Source of the DNA: DASXRC01 sp036506495
GTDB lineage: Bacteria > Actinomycetota > Actinomycetes > Mycobacteriales > Micromonosporaceae
Direction of reading: 5' to 3'
NCBI GenBank assembly: GCA_036506495.1
Contig: DASXRQ010000115.1
Location: 62,001 to 126,000, forward strand
Length of the DNA stretch: 64,000 bases
The notes under the pieces are model-generated. The model worked only from the letters and a program-made list of their open reading frames with translations, did not search any database and was not told the origin of the DNA. The position numbers and the translations under genes were made by a program. Positions 25,239 to 33,217 of this stretch are shown one piece after another (within the stretch, counting starts at the first letter, position 1; each line of letters begins with the position of its first letter).

Positions 25239-26228
25239 ATGCCCGCCGTAACCGCCGAGAACAACCTCGCGCTACCGCGTATCCCGCAACCCGACCCGGC
25301 CACCACCCGCGAGCGCCCGGTCGTATCCGTGACGACCGCGCCCCGCGGTCTCGAAGGCGAGGGCTTCCCGGTGCGGCGGGCGTTCGCCGGTGTCGACCTG
25401 CGCGCGCTCGACCCGTTCGTCCACATGGACCAGATGGGCGAGGTCGAGTACGCCCCGGGCGAGCCCAAGGGCACGCCATGGCACCCGCACCGCGGGTTCG
25501 AGACGGTCACATACATGATCGACGGTGAGTTCCAGCACTCGGACTCCAACGGCGGCGGCGGGCTGATCACCAACGGCGATACCCAGTGGATGACTGCCGG
25601 CGCTGGCATCCTGCACATCGAGACCCCGCCGGAGCACCTCGTCACGAGCGGCGGCCTGTTCCACGGCTTCCAACTGTGGGTGAACCTGCCCAAGGAGCTG
25701 AAGTTCGCGCCGCCGCGCTACCAGGACATCCGGGGCGGCAGCGTCGCGCTGTTGTCGTCGAACGACGGCGGTGCGCTCGTCCGCGTCATCGCCGGCGACG
25801 TCGCCGGGCACGCCGGGCCGGGCGTCACCTACACCCCGATCACGCTCGTGCACGCCACGCTGACTCCGGGCGCCTCGCTGACGCTGCCGTGGCGCCAGGA
25901 CTTCAACGCGCTCGTCTACACGCTGGCGGGTCGCGGCACCGTGGGTAGCCCGCGTGAGGAGCAGCGACGGTCGGTCCAGCTCGGTCAGCTGGCGGTCTTC
26001 GGCCCCGGGGAGGCGATCACGGTGACCGCCGCGCAGTCACAGGAGAGCCGCAGCCCGTCCATGGACGTGCTGGTGCTCGGGGGCCGACCGATCCGCGAGC
26101 CGATCGCGGCGTACGGGCCGTTCGTGATGAACACCCGCGAGGAGCTGGTGCAGGCGTTCGAGGACTACCAGGCCGGCCGGCTCGGGACGATCCCGGCCAC
26201 CCACGCCGACGTCCGCGGCGAGGCCTGA
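25239..26228 (+). CDS. Pirin family bicupin protein
   Basis: 329 residues. N-terminal cupin with the pirin metal motif GTPWHPHRGFETVTYMIDGE, then MTAGAGILHIETPP; these supply the three His and one Glu that bind iron. The C-terminal cupin has LPWRQDFNALVYTLAGRGTV. Some pirins are quercetinases, others act as redox-sensitive regulators; this one cannot be assigned to either. The start ATG at 25239 has GAAGGAG 9 nt upstream; the longer frame from 25152 would include the palindromic leader. It is divergent from the EndoQ-UvrD gene and convergent with the metallophosphoesterase. Confidence 0.88.
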   Translation: MPAVTAENNLALPRIPQPDPATTRERPVVSVTTAPRGLEGEGFPVRRAFAGVDLRALDPFVHMDQMGEVEYAPGEPKGTPWHPHRGFETVTYMIDGEFQHSDSNGGGGLITNGDTQWMTAGAGILHIETPPEHLVTSGGLFHGFQLWVNLPKELKFAPPRYQDIRGGSVALLSSNDGGALVRVIAGDVAGHAGPGVTYTPITLVHATLTPGASLTLPWRQDFNALVYTLAGRGTVGSPREEQRRSVQLGQLAVFGPGEAITVTAAQSQESRSPSMDVLVLGGRPIREPIAAYGPFVMNTREELVQAFEDYQAGRLGTIPATHADVRGEA

Positions 26229-26232
26229 GTGC

Positions 26233-26257
26233 ACCTCGCGACGCGGGGCGTCGAGGT
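26233..26257. terminator. Hairpin between convergent pirin and metallophosphoesterase genes
   Basis: ACCTCG-cg-ACG / CGT-CGAGGT with a 5-nt loop (CGGGG) and a 2-nt bulge. It fills the short gap between two convergent stops, so it may serve as a bidirectional terminator. No T-tract is present, as is common in this kind of genome. Confidence 0.45.
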
Positions 26258-27555
26258 CAGAGTGCGCGCAACTGCACGAGCGTGACCTGCGGCGGCGCCC
26301 CGACCCGGACGGGCGGACCCCAGAAGCCGGCCCCGTTGGTGACGTACACCTTCATGCCGTCGACCACGCCGTACCCGGAGATCACCGGCTGCTGCAGCGC
26401 CACCACCAGGTTGAACGGCACGATCTGGCCGCCGTGCGTGTGGCCGGACAGCTGCAGGTCAACGCCGCGCTTCGCCGCCTCGTGCGCCTGCACCGGCTGG
26501 TGGGCCAGCAGCACGACCGCCCGGCCGGGATCCCGGCCGCCGAGCGCCTGGTCATAGTCCGGGCCGCCGCCGGATCCCAACCGGGCGCCGGTCGGATCGT
26601 CGACGCCGGCCAGCTCGAAGACACCGCCCCGCGACGTGATCTCCAGCCGTTCGTTCCGCAGCGGTCGCAGCCCCAATCGCCGGACCTCGGCCACCCACTC
26701 GTCTACACCGGAGTAGTACTCGTGGTTACCCGTAACGAAGTAGGCGCCGAGGCGGGAGTGCACATCGCGAAGCGGCGCGGCGGCCGGGCCGAGCTCGGCG
26801 ACGCTGCCGTCGACGAGGTCCCCAACGACGGCCACGATGTCCGCGTCGAGCCGGTTGATCGCGGCGGCGACGCGCTCGGTGTGCGCCCGCCCGGCGAGCG
26901 GGCCTAAGTGGATGTCGGCCACGAGTGCTATCCGGAACCCGTCGAGCCTACGGTCCAGCCTGCTGAGCGGGATCTGTATGCGGTTCAGCGTCGGCGGTCC
27001 GAGCGCGGTCCGCACGCCCAGGCCTGTCACGCCCGCGGCGGTCAACCCGGCGAAGATCGCTGCACCGCGGGCCAGCAGTAGGCGCCGGCTCGGATCCACC
27101 CCGCCCAACTCCGTCGAAGTTGGGTGATCAACTGGACGCCGATCGGCCAACTTCGACGGAGTTGGGCGGGAGGCCGCGGAAATTGGGGCGGGAATGGGGG
27201 GAAGGGATGCGGCGACCACGGTCTGGGCTGCCGGCGCCGCCGCCGTTCGGCCCGACCGGCGGCGCAGCCACAGCCGGGCCGCGAGGAGCGGAACCTCGAG
27301 CAGCAGCAGCGTCACCAGCAGGTAGAACATCACCGCGAGCCACAGGTACCCGGGCCAGGCCAGAAACGCCCGCCCCGGGCGGGCGAAGAGCAGCGTGACG
27401 GGTACGAGCAGCGCCAGCCCGAGCATGGCCAACCCGCCGGCCCGGCGCCACCGACCCGGCCGGGTGGTGTCGCCGACCAGCCGCCGCCACAGGTAGAAGT
27501 GGATCAGGCCCGTGACGACCGCCGCGGTCGCTACGAACCCCAGCAGCTCCGCCAC
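26257..27555 (-). CDS. Membrane-anchored calcineurin-like metallophosphoesterase
   Basis: 432 residues. Four hydrophobic segments at about 1-20, 40-60, 65-85 and 160-185 precede the phosphoesterase domain. The second hydrophobic block is preceded by PSRRLLLARG, a Tat-like twin-arginine pattern often seen in this family. The metal motifs are ADIHLGPLAG, VVGDLVDG, VTGNHEYYSG, LLAHQP and LSGHTHGGQ. The substrate is unknown; some relatives act on UDP-sugar or lipid phosphates. The linker between membrane and enzyme domains (about residues 125-155) is encoded by a 71-bp inverted-repeat element. It lies 7 bp after moaD on the same strand. Confidence 0.88.
   Translation of the reverse strand: MAELLGFVATAAVVTGLIHFYLWRRLVGDTTRPGRWRRAGGLAMLGLALLVPVTLLFARPGRAFLAWPGYLWLAVMFYLLVTLLLLEVPLLAARLWLRRRSGRTAAAPAAQTVVAASLPPIPAPISAASRPTPSKLADRRPVDHPTSTELGGVDPSRRLLLARGAAIFAGLTAAGVTGLGVRTALGPPTLNRIQIPLSRLDRRLDGFRIALVADIHLGPLAGRAHTERVAAAINRLDADIVAVVGDLVDGSVAELGPAAAPLRDVHSRLGAYFVTGNHEYYSGVDEWVAEVRRLGLRPLRNERLEITSRGGVFELAGVDDPTGARLGSGGGPDYDQALGGRDPGRAVVLLAHQPVQAHEAAKRGVDLQLSGHTHGGQIVPFNLVVALQQPVISGYGVVDGMKVYVTNGAGFWGPPVRVGAPPQVTLVQLRAL
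27100..27170. repeat. 71-bp inverted repeat with perfect 24-bp arms inside a coding sequence
   Basis: Left arm 27100-27123 and right arm 27147-27170 are exact reverse complements, separated by 23 bp. Each arm holds a quasi-palindrome: CCAACTCCGTCGAAGTTGG at 27105-27123 and CCAACTTCGACGGAGTTGG at 27147-27165. The element lies in the low-complexity linker of the metallophosphoesterase gene and is read as part of the protein. Confidence 0.85.
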
Positions 27556-27562
27556 GGCTCCG

Positions 27563-27823
27563 TCACCCGCCGGCGAACGGCGGCAGGATGTCGATGGTGG
27601 TGCCGGGGCGCAGCTCGACGCCCCGATCGTGGCAGGCGACGCCGTCGACCAGAAAGCTCGACGCCTTCAGCACGCGGACCAGCGGCCCGCCGTGCCTGGT
27701 CTCGAGCTCCACGAGCAGTTCGTCGAGCGACAGTCCACCCGGTGCGTCCTCCTGGCCGGTCCCGGCCGCCGCGCGCGCCCCGGCGAAGTACCGCACGGTG
27801 ACGGTCTGCGCGGCCACGCTCAT
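27563..27823 (-). CDS. moaD: Molybdopterin synthase sulfur carrier subunit MoaD
   Basis: 86 residues of ubiquitin-like beta-grasp fold. It begins VTVRYFAGARAAAGTGQEDA, typical of MoaD, and ends PPFAGG; the terminal Gly-Gly is adenylylated and thiocarboxylated by a MoeB/MoeZ-type enzyme, which I do not see in this window. The middle has LVDGVACHDRGVELRPGTTI. It overlaps the stop of moaA by ATGA. Its partner MoaE is at 9626-10072 on the other strand, so the two synthase subunits are about 17 kb apart. Confidence 0.93.
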   Translation of the reverse strand: MSVAAQTVTVRYFAGARAAAGTGQEDAPGGLSLDELLVELETRHGGPLVRVLKASSFLVDGVACHDRGVELRPGTTIDILPPFAGG

Positions 27824-28854
27824 CCGCCGATCGCCGACATCGGACGGGCCGGCTGCAGGAACGTGGGGTCGTCGATGCCGTGCCCCGGCCGCTTGCCGTA
27901 CATGGCCACGCGCCAGCGGCGAGCCAGCTCCTCGTCGTCCGCCCCGGCGCGCATCGGGCGGCGCAGGTCGGACTCCTCCCGGGCGAACAGACAGTTACGC
28001 ACCTGCCCGTCTGCGGTCAGCCTCGTGCGGTCGCAGTCGCCGCAGAACGGCCGGGTCACGCTCGCAATGACTCCCACCCGGGCCGGGCGCCCCTCGGCGT
28101 CGTGCGAACCGTCGACCAGCCACGTCTCGGCCGGCGCGCCGCCCCGCTCGGCGGGGTCGGGCAGCAGCGTGAACACCGTACGCAGCGCGCCGAGTATCTC
28201 CTCGGCGGTCACCATCGCGTCGCGTTGCCACGAGTGCTGCGCGTCGAGCGGCATCTGCTCGATGAACCGCAGCTCGTACCCGTGGGTGAGGGCGAACCGC
28301 AGCAGCGGAACCGCCTCATCGTCGTTGATCCCGCGCAGCAACACAGTGTTGATTTTGACCGGGATGAGCCCGGCGTCGGCGGCCGCGGCCAGCCCGCCCA
28401 GCACGTCGGGGAGCCGTCGCCGGTAGGAGATCTGGGTGAACCGCGACTCGTCTAGGGTGTCGAGCGACACGTTCACGCGGTCAAGGCCGGCTTCGGCGAG
28501 CGGTCGGGCCAGCCGCTGCAGCCCGATGCCGTTCGTCGTCAGCGACAGTCTCGGACGCGGGTCGAGCGCCGCGGCGGCGGCCACGATGCCGGCCAGACCC
28601 GGGCGCAGCAGCGGCTCGCCTCCGGTGAAGCGCACCTCGGTCACGCCGAGCCGCTCCACCGCGATGCGCACCAGGCGGCTCACCTCGTCGTCGGTGAGTA
28701 CATCCGCGTTCGGCAGCCAGGGCAGCCCCTCCGGTGGCATGCAGTACGTGCACCGCAGGTTGCACCGGTCGGTCAGCGACACGCGCAGATCCGTGGCCAC
28801 CCGGCCGTACCTGTCGACGAGCGGGTCGACGCGGCGGGGGTTGTGGGTGGTCAT
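27820..28854 (-). CDS. moaA: GTP 3',8-cyclase MoaA
   Basis: 344 residues. Radical SAM enzyme that converts GTP to the 3',8-cyclised intermediate used by MoaC. The first 4Fe-4S motif is SLTDRCNLRCTYCMPPEGLP; the SAM-binding strand is VRFTGGEPLLRPG; the C-terminal cluster cysteines are in FCGDCDRTRLTADGQVRNC. The chain ends in AIGG, the conserved terminal Gly-Gly. The start at 28854 (MTTHNPRR) overlaps the stop of the FN3K-like gene (ATGA). The frame is open far upstream but that part is a shadow of the FN3K-like gene. Confidence 0.95.
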   Translation of the reverse strand: MTTHNPRRVDPLVDRYGRVATDLRVSLTDRCNLRCTYCMPPEGLPWLPNADVLTDDEVSRLVRIAVERLGVTEVRFTGGEPLLRPGLAGIVAAAAALDPRPRLSLTTNGIGLQRLARPLAEAGLDRVNVSLDTLDESRFTQISYRRRLPDVLGGLAAAADAGLIPVKINTVLLRGINDDEAVPLLRFALTHGYELRFIEQMPLDAQHSWQRDAMVTAEEILGALRTVFTLLPDPAERGGAPAETWLVDGSHDAEGRPARVGVIASVTRPFCGDCDRTRLTADGQVRNCLFAREESDLRRPMRAGADDEELARRWRVAMYGKRPGHGIDDPTFLQPARPMSAIGG

Positions 28855-29753
28855 GGATTGACCGTAGCGCGTAGTGCCGCCGTCGTGGTGCTCACCACCG
28901 CGTCGCGGTACGCCCCGCCGAACATCGCGCTGTGCACCAGTAGCAGGTGCAGCTGGTGGAGGGGCACCCGGCCGCGCCAACCGGACGGCAGCGGCCATAC
29001 CTCGTGGTACGCCGCGATGATGCGGTCCAGGTAGGGCGCGCCGCCGAAGAGTGCGAGCTGGGCCAGGTCGGTCTCCCGGTTTCCCCCGTGCGCGGCGGGG
29101 TCCACGAGCCAGGCCCGCCCATCGGCCGCCCACAACACGTTTCCGGGCCACAGGTCGCCGTGGATCCGGGCGGGCGCCTCCCGTTCGGCGTACTCCTCGA
29201 TCCGGGCGAGCAACCGCTCGACCAGCGCGACGTCGGCCGCGGAGAGCGCGCCGCGGTCGGCGCTCATCCGCAGGTACGGTCGCAGCCGGCGCTCCGCGAA
29301 CCACTCGGGCCACGGGCCGTCGTGCGGGGTGTTGTCCTGTGGCAACGCTCCGATGAACCCGGGCCATTCGCCGCCGAAGGCGGGCGCGCCGGCGCGGTGC
29401 AGCTCGGCCAGTTCGCGCCCGAACCGGTCGGCGGCCGCCGGAGTGGGCCGGCCCGGCTCGACCCATTCCATCGCGAGGACGTCGGGCAGCTCGACGACCA
29501 CCTCCGGCACCGGCGCCGCGCCGGCCGCACGGAGCCAGCGCAGACCAGCGGCCTCGGCCCCGAAGAATCCATCCGGTACGCCGGTGGCCGCCCCCTTCGG
29601 CCAGGTCTTGGCGAACAGCGACTCGCCGTCGTCGAGTGTGAGCCGGGCCGCGTCGCAGATGTCGCCGCCGCCGACGGGCGTCTCCCTGATCCGTTGGTGG
29701 GTCAGGAACATCGGCAACTGCCGCGGATGCGCGCGCAGGTACGCCAGGTCCAT
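28851..29753 (-). CDS. Fructosamine kinase (FN3K) family protein
   Basis: 300 residues of aminoglycoside-phosphotransferase-like kinase fold. The catalytic loop is RIHGDLWPGNVLWAADG and the metal-binding segment is LVDPAAHGGNRETDLAQL, both characteristic of FN3K proteins. FN3K enzymes phosphorylate ketosamines formed by protein glycation and so allow deglycation. It is translationally coupled to moaA downstream, which is an unexpected partner; the pairing may be a transcription convenience only. Start is ATG at 29753. It is divergent from the GNAT gene. Confidence 0.88.
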   Translation of the reverse strand: MDLAYLRAHPRQLPMFLTHQRIRETPVGGGDICDAARLTLDDGESLFAKTWPKGAATGVPDGFFGAEAAGLRWLRAAGAAPVPEVVVELPDVLAMEWVEPGRPTPAAADRFGRELAELHRAGAPAFGGEWPGFIGALPQDNTPHDGPWPEWFAERRLRPYLRMSADRGALSAADVALVERLLARIEEYAEREAPARIHGDLWPGNVLWAADGRAWLVDPAAHGGNRETDLAQLALFGGAPYLDRIIAAYHEVWPLPSGWRGRVPLHQLHLLLVHSAMFGGAYRDAVVSTTTAALRATVNP

Positions 29754-29827
29754 GTCCTGGCAGGTTAGAGGCTGCGCCGTCGATCCACCGAAGCGGGTGT
29801 CGCCCCGGCCAAAACAGGAGTAAGCAT

Positions 29828-30334
29828 GTGCGCATGGTGAGGATCCGGCCGTACCGACCGACCGATCACAGCGCGGGTCGCCAGCTGTGGGTCGAGCTGA
29901 CCGAGGAGCAACGCGAGCTGTACGACGACGCGACGATCGGTGGCCCGGATCCGGGCGCGGCGTTTGAGGAGTACCTGACGAGGCTGGACCTTTCCGGCGT
30001 GTGGGTCGCCGAGGACGACGACGGCGTCGTCGGCCTCGTCGGCCTGGTGCTCAACGGCCGCGCGGGCGAGGTCGAGCCGGTCGTCGTCACCCGCGAGCGC
30101 CGCGGCCAGGGGATCGGCAAGTCGCTGCTGGCGCACATCGCGGACGAGGCGCGCAAGCGCGGCCTCACGTACGTCACGATCACGCCGTCCTCGCGCAACC
30201 AGCCCGCGATCCGCTGCTTCCACGCGGCCGGGTACGACGTGCTGTCGGCGGTCGAGCTCAGCCTCGACCTCGGCCGGGCCAGCCGTAAGTGGCAGGAGGG
30301 CCCGACCCTCGAGGGACTCCGGTTCAGGTTCTGA
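29828..30334 (+). CDS. GNAT family N-acetyltransferase
   Basis: 168 residues. Acetyl-CoA binding motif A is VEPVVVTRERRGQGIGKSLL (about 78-97), with the R/QxxGxG/A loop RRGQGIG. The C-terminal motif B is NQPAIRCFHAAGYDVLS. The substrate is unknown; small GNATs of this kind may act on amines or protein N-termini. The GTG at 29828 has AGGAG 7 nt upstream, while an ATG at 29834 is an alternative. No cotranscribed partner is obvious; a 113-bp gap follows. Confidence 0.88.
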   Translation: MRMVRIRPYRPTDHSAGRQLWVELTEEQRELYDDATIGGPDPGAAFEEYLTRLDLSGVWVAEDDDGVVGLVGLVLNGRAGEVEPVVVTRERRGQGIGKSLLAHIADEARKRGLTYVTITPSSRNQPAIRCFHAAGYDVLSAVELSLDLGRASRKWQEGPTLEGLRFRF

Positions 30335-30367
30335 GCAGCGGAAAGGTCGCGTCGTCACGCTGCGTAC

Positions 30368-30395
30368 CTGTGGATAATCCGCGTGTCGTCCACAG
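30368..30395. other. DnaA-box-like inverted pair
   Basis: TGTGGATAA (30369-30377) is a perfect complement of the DnaA box TTATCCACA. TCGTCCACA (30386-30394... in the opposite sense) differs at one position from the consensus. The two together form CTGTGGA (30368-30374) and TCCACAG (30389-30395) with a 14-bp spacer. This lies in the gap between the GNAT and DUF4192 genes. It is not an origin, since none of the usual flanking genes is present. Confidence 0.5.
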
Positions 30396-30447
30396 CCCGA
30401 GGGGCGGGCCTTCCGATCTCGGCGGTGGCTCCGCCAGGCTGCCCGGC

Positions 30448-31530
30448 ATGCCATCGACCAAGCCCGAGCTGCAGCGCTTGGTGCTGCACTCCGTCGCCGA
30501 CCTGCTGGTCCTCGTGCCCTACATGATCGGGTTCCATCCGACCGACAGCGTCGTGGTGGTGGCGCTGAGAGGGAAGCGGGTGGTGTTCGCCGCGCGCAGC
30601 GACCTGCCCGCGGCGACCGCGTCCGCGATTGAACGCCGCGAGCTGGCCCGGTACGTCGCGAGCGTGGTGAGCCAGCAGGACGCGGCCGGCGTCGCCGTGA
30701 TCGGGTACGGCGACCCGGACACGGTCGCTCCCGTCGTGCGGTCGGTCGCGGATGCCCTGGCCGAGACGGGCCTGGCGATCCTCGACGAGATCCGGGTGGC
30801 CGGCGACCGGTACTGGTGCCTGCTGTGCGACGACCCCGACTGCTGCCCGCCGGAGGGCGTCCCATTCGACTCCGACGCGAGCGAGGTCGCCGCGGCCGCC
30901 ACGTACGCAGGTGAGGTCGCGCTGCCCGACCGGGCCGCGCTGTCGCACCAGGTCGGCGCCGTCGACGGCCGGGCACGAGAGTCGATGCGGCTGGCGACGG
31001 CTCGTGCCGAGGACCGACTTCGGGCGCTGGTCGAGGGTGCGACCGACGCCGATGTGCTCGGCGCCCGGGCGGTGCGGATCGCCGGGGAGGACGCGGTGCG
31101 CGAGGCGATGGATCGGCATCGTGACGGCGGTGGACTCGGTGACGACGAGGTCGCCTGGATCAGCCTGCTGCTCGCGTACACCCCGGTGCGCGACTTCGCG
31201 TGGCGGCAGCTGACCGGACGCCACGATTGGCAGGTGGCACTGTGGATGGACGTGCTCCGTCGGGCCCAGCCCAACCTGGCCGCGCCGCCCGCGAGCCTGT
31301 TGGCGTTCGCGGCGTGGCGGGCCGGACGTGGCGCGCTCGCCGCGGTCGCGCTGGAGCGGGCGCTGGCCGCCGACCCGGCGTACTCGATGGCGGTGCTCCT
31401 CGACGAGGCGGTCCACTCCGGAATCCCGCCGTCCGCATTGGACGGTTGGCCGGACGGCCGACGCGCCGGTCGGGCCGGTCGCCGCCGACGTGGCCCGGGC
31501 AACGGGCGGCGCCGCGCGCTCAGACGGTGA
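30448..31530 (+). CDS. DUF4192 family protein
   Basis: 360 residues. The N-terminus DLLVLVPYMIGFHPTDSVVV and the block VIGYGDPDTVAPVVRSVADA are typical of actinobacterial DUF4192. The pair YWCLLCDDPDCCPPEGVPFD (Cys-rich turn) is a conserved feature. The C-terminal 40 residues are Arg/Gly-rich and probably disordered. Function is not known. The ATG at 30448 was taken because the N-terminal extension to 30289 is low-complexity and has no SD. It is convergent with fdhD and overlaps it by 11 bp. Confidence 0.82.
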   Translation: MPSTKPELQRLVLHSVADLLVLVPYMIGFHPTDSVVVVALRGKRVVFAARSDLPAATASAIERRELARYVASVVSQQDAAGVAVIGYGDPDTVAPVVRSVADALAETGLAILDEIRVAGDRYWCLLCDDPDCCPPEGVPFDSDASEVAAAATYAGEVALPDRAALSHQVGAVDGRARESMRLATARAEDRLRALVEGATDADVLGARAVRIAGEDAVREAMDRHRDGGGLGDDEVAWISLLLAYTPVRDFAWRQLTGRHDWQVALWMDVLRRAQPNLAAPPASLLAFAAWRAGRGALAAVALERALAADPAYSMAVLLDEAVHSGIPPSALDGWPDGRRAGRAGRRRRGPGNGRRRALRR

Positions 31531-32377
31531 CCCGGTGGGCGCCGGCGTACACGTTCATCGTGTTCCCGCGGAGGAAGCCGACCAGCGTCATGCCCATCTC
31601 CTCGGCCAGGTCGACCGCGAGCGTGCTCGGCGCGGACACCGCGGCGACCAGCGGGATCCCGGCCATGGAGGCCTTCTGGACCAGCTCGAAGCTCGCCCGT
31701 CCGGAGACGAGCAGCAGGTGGCCGGCCAGCGGCAGCCGATCGTTCCGCAGCGCCCACCCCACGACCTTGTCCACCGCGTTGTGTCGGCCGACGTCCTCGC
31801 GCATGGCGACAACGTCGCCGCCCGGGCTGAATATCGCGGCGGCGTGCAGCCCGCCGGTGCGGTCGAAGACGCGCTGCCCGGTTCGGAGCCGGTCCGGCAG
31901 GCCGGCGAGGACGCCGGGCTCGACGGTCATCGGATCGCCGGCGACCGGGTACCGGGACCGGGTGCGTACGGCGTCGATGCTGGCCTTCCCGCACACGCCG
32001 CACGAGCTGGTCGTGTAGAAGTTCCGGGTCGGGTTGGTGGTCGGCGGCGGGACGTGCGGGGCGAGCGCGACCTCGACCACGTTGTAGGTGTTCGGCGTGT
32101 CCGCGCCCGCGCACAACTGCGCGGTGTGCACGTCCTCGGCCGCCCCGATCAGACCCTCCGTAAAGAGGAAGCCCAGCGCCAGGTCCAGGTCCTCCCCGGG
32201 CGTACGCATGGTGACCGCGAGCGGCCGGCGCGGGCCGCGACCGGCCGGTCCGACCCGAATCTCGAGCGGCTCCTCGGCCGCCAGCGCGTCCGGGCGGGTC
32301 AGCGCCGACACCCGTCCACCGTCCGCCCGGGCACCGTCGATCCGGAGCACCTTACGACGATCCGTGGCTCGTCCCAT
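31520..32377 (-). CDS. fdhD: Formate dehydrogenase accessory sulfurtransferase FdhD
   Basis: 285 residues. FdhD transfers sulfur to the molybdenum cofactor of formate dehydrogenase. The catalytic cysteine loop is TSSCGVCGKASIDAV (about 125-139). Other conserved parts are EEPLEIRVG, ALGFLFTEGLI, GGLHAAAIFSPGG, REDVGRHNAVDKVVGWAL and FLRGNTMNVYAGAHRV. The start at 32377 has TACGCT 6 nt upstream and no SD, so the transcript may be leaderless. It is divergent from mobA by about 100 bp. No formate dehydrogenase gene is in this window. Confidence 0.95.
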   Translation of the reverse strand: MGRATDRRKVLRIDGARADGGRVSALTRPDALAAEEPLEIRVGPAGRGPRRPLAVTMRTPGEDLDLALGFLFTEGLIGAAEDVHTAQLCAGADTPNTYNVVEVALAPHVPPPTTNPTRNFYTTSSCGVCGKASIDAVRTRSRYPVAGDPMTVEPGVLAGLPDRLRTGQRVFDRTGGLHAAAIFSPGGDVVAMREDVGRHNAVDKVVGWALRNDRLPLAGHLLLVSGRASFELVQKASMAGIPLVAAVSAPSTLAVDLAEEMGMTLVGFLRGNTMNVYAGAHRVTV

Positions 32378-32383
32378 GCGCCG

Positions 32384-32473
32384 AGCGTATGCCGACGGGG
32401 CGGGCGGCCGCCCGGAAGCGTCCCGGGCGCCACACGCTCGGTGCGCCGACGGGCGGCCGGATGCGACTACCGT
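32384..32473. promoter_or_regulatory. Divergent leaderless-type promoters of fdhD and mobA
   Basis: On the minus strand TACGCT (32384-32389) lies 6 nt before the fdhD ATG. On the plus strand TACCGT (32468-32473) lies 7 nt before the mobA ATG. Both starts lack an SD. Two divergent molybdenum-cofactor genes thus seem to use leaderless transcripts. Confidence 0.45.
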
Positions 32474-32480
32474 TGGCCGC

Positions 32481-33092
32481 ATGCGTGAGTTCGCCGCGAT
32501 CGTGCTGGCCGGCGGCGCCGGGCGCCGGCTCGGCGGCCCGGGCAAGCCCGCTCTGCCGGTGGCCGGTCGGCCGATGCTCGAGCGCGTGCTGGCCGCCGTC
32601 GCGGCCGCGGCACCCCGCGTGGTCGTGGGCGCGTCCGGGCCGGTCGGCTGGACGGACCTGCCACCGGACGTGGTCACCATCCGTGAGGACCCGCCGGGTG
32701 GCGGCCCGGCCGCCGCCACGGGCGCGGGGCTCTCGTTGGTCGGCGCGGACACCGCCGAGGTCGCGGTGCTCGCGGCCGATCTGCCACTGCTGACCGCAGG
32801 CGCGATCGGCGTCCTCCGACGCCGCCTAGCCGAGTCCACTGTGGATGGAGCGCTCTACGTCGATGACACCGGCCGTCCCCAGACGCTGTGTGGCGTGTGG
32901 CGGACCGCCGCCCTGCGTACCGCGGTCCGCCGGATGGAGGCCACCCGGGGCGGGCTGTCGGGCGCCTCGATGGCGGCGTTGCTCGACGGGCTGCGCGTCG
33001 CCGGTGTTTCCTGGACCAGGCCTTCGCCGCCGCCGTGGTTCGACTGTGACACCGACGCGGACCTGCGCCGCGCCCAGGAGTGGGCTCAATGA
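32481..33092 (+). CDS. mobA: MobA-like molybdenum cofactor guanylyltransferase (NTP transferase)
   Basis: 203 residues, nucleotidyltransferase fold. The nucleotide-binding loop is IVLAGGAGRRLGGPGKPALP (about 7-26); canonical MobA has GGxDK where this reads GGPGK, so the first acidic residue is missing. The block PPGGGPAAATGAGLSLV and AADLPLLTAGAI (metal Asp) fit the family. It would convert molybdopterin to its guanine dinucleotide form. Gene order (divergent from fdhD, followed by DUF6457) supports this. Activity on another NTP or sugar is possible given the altered loop. A 42-codon frame follows and overlaps the stop. Confidence 0.82.
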   Translation: MREFAAIVLAGGAGRRLGGPGKPALPVAGRPMLERVLAAVAAAAPRVVVGASGPVGWTDLPPDVVTIREDPPGGGPAAATGAGLSLVGADTAEVAVLAADLPLLTAGAIGVLRRRLAESTVDGALYVDDTGRPQTLCGVWRTAALRTAVRRMEATRGGLSGASMAALLDGLRVAGVSWTRPSPPPWFDCDTDADLRRAQEWAQ

Positions 33093-33217
33093 GCGAGTGG
33101 GGCGCCGCGGACGGCGCCTGGACCGAGGCGACGCGCCGGGCGGAGCCCGCTGCGTGGCGCGGAGGGAAGGCGTCGGCTGACGGCGGCGCGCAGCGAGCGA
33201 ACCTGGTGGCGCAGTGA
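33089..33217 (+). CDS. Candidate 42-residue microprotein between mobA and DUF6457
   Basis: An ATG at 33089 overlaps the mobA stop (ATGA) and the frame ends with TGA at 33215-33217, which overlaps the GTG of the DUF6457 gene (GTGA). The frame therefore bridges exactly the space between two genes with both overlaps typical of translational coupling. The product would begin MSEWGAADGAWTEATRRAEP and is rich in Ala, Gly, Arg and Trp, with no motif. It may be a coupling leader only. Conservation is unknown. Confidence 0.4.
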   Translation: MSEWGAADGAWTEATRRAEPAAWRGGKASADGGAQRANLVAQ

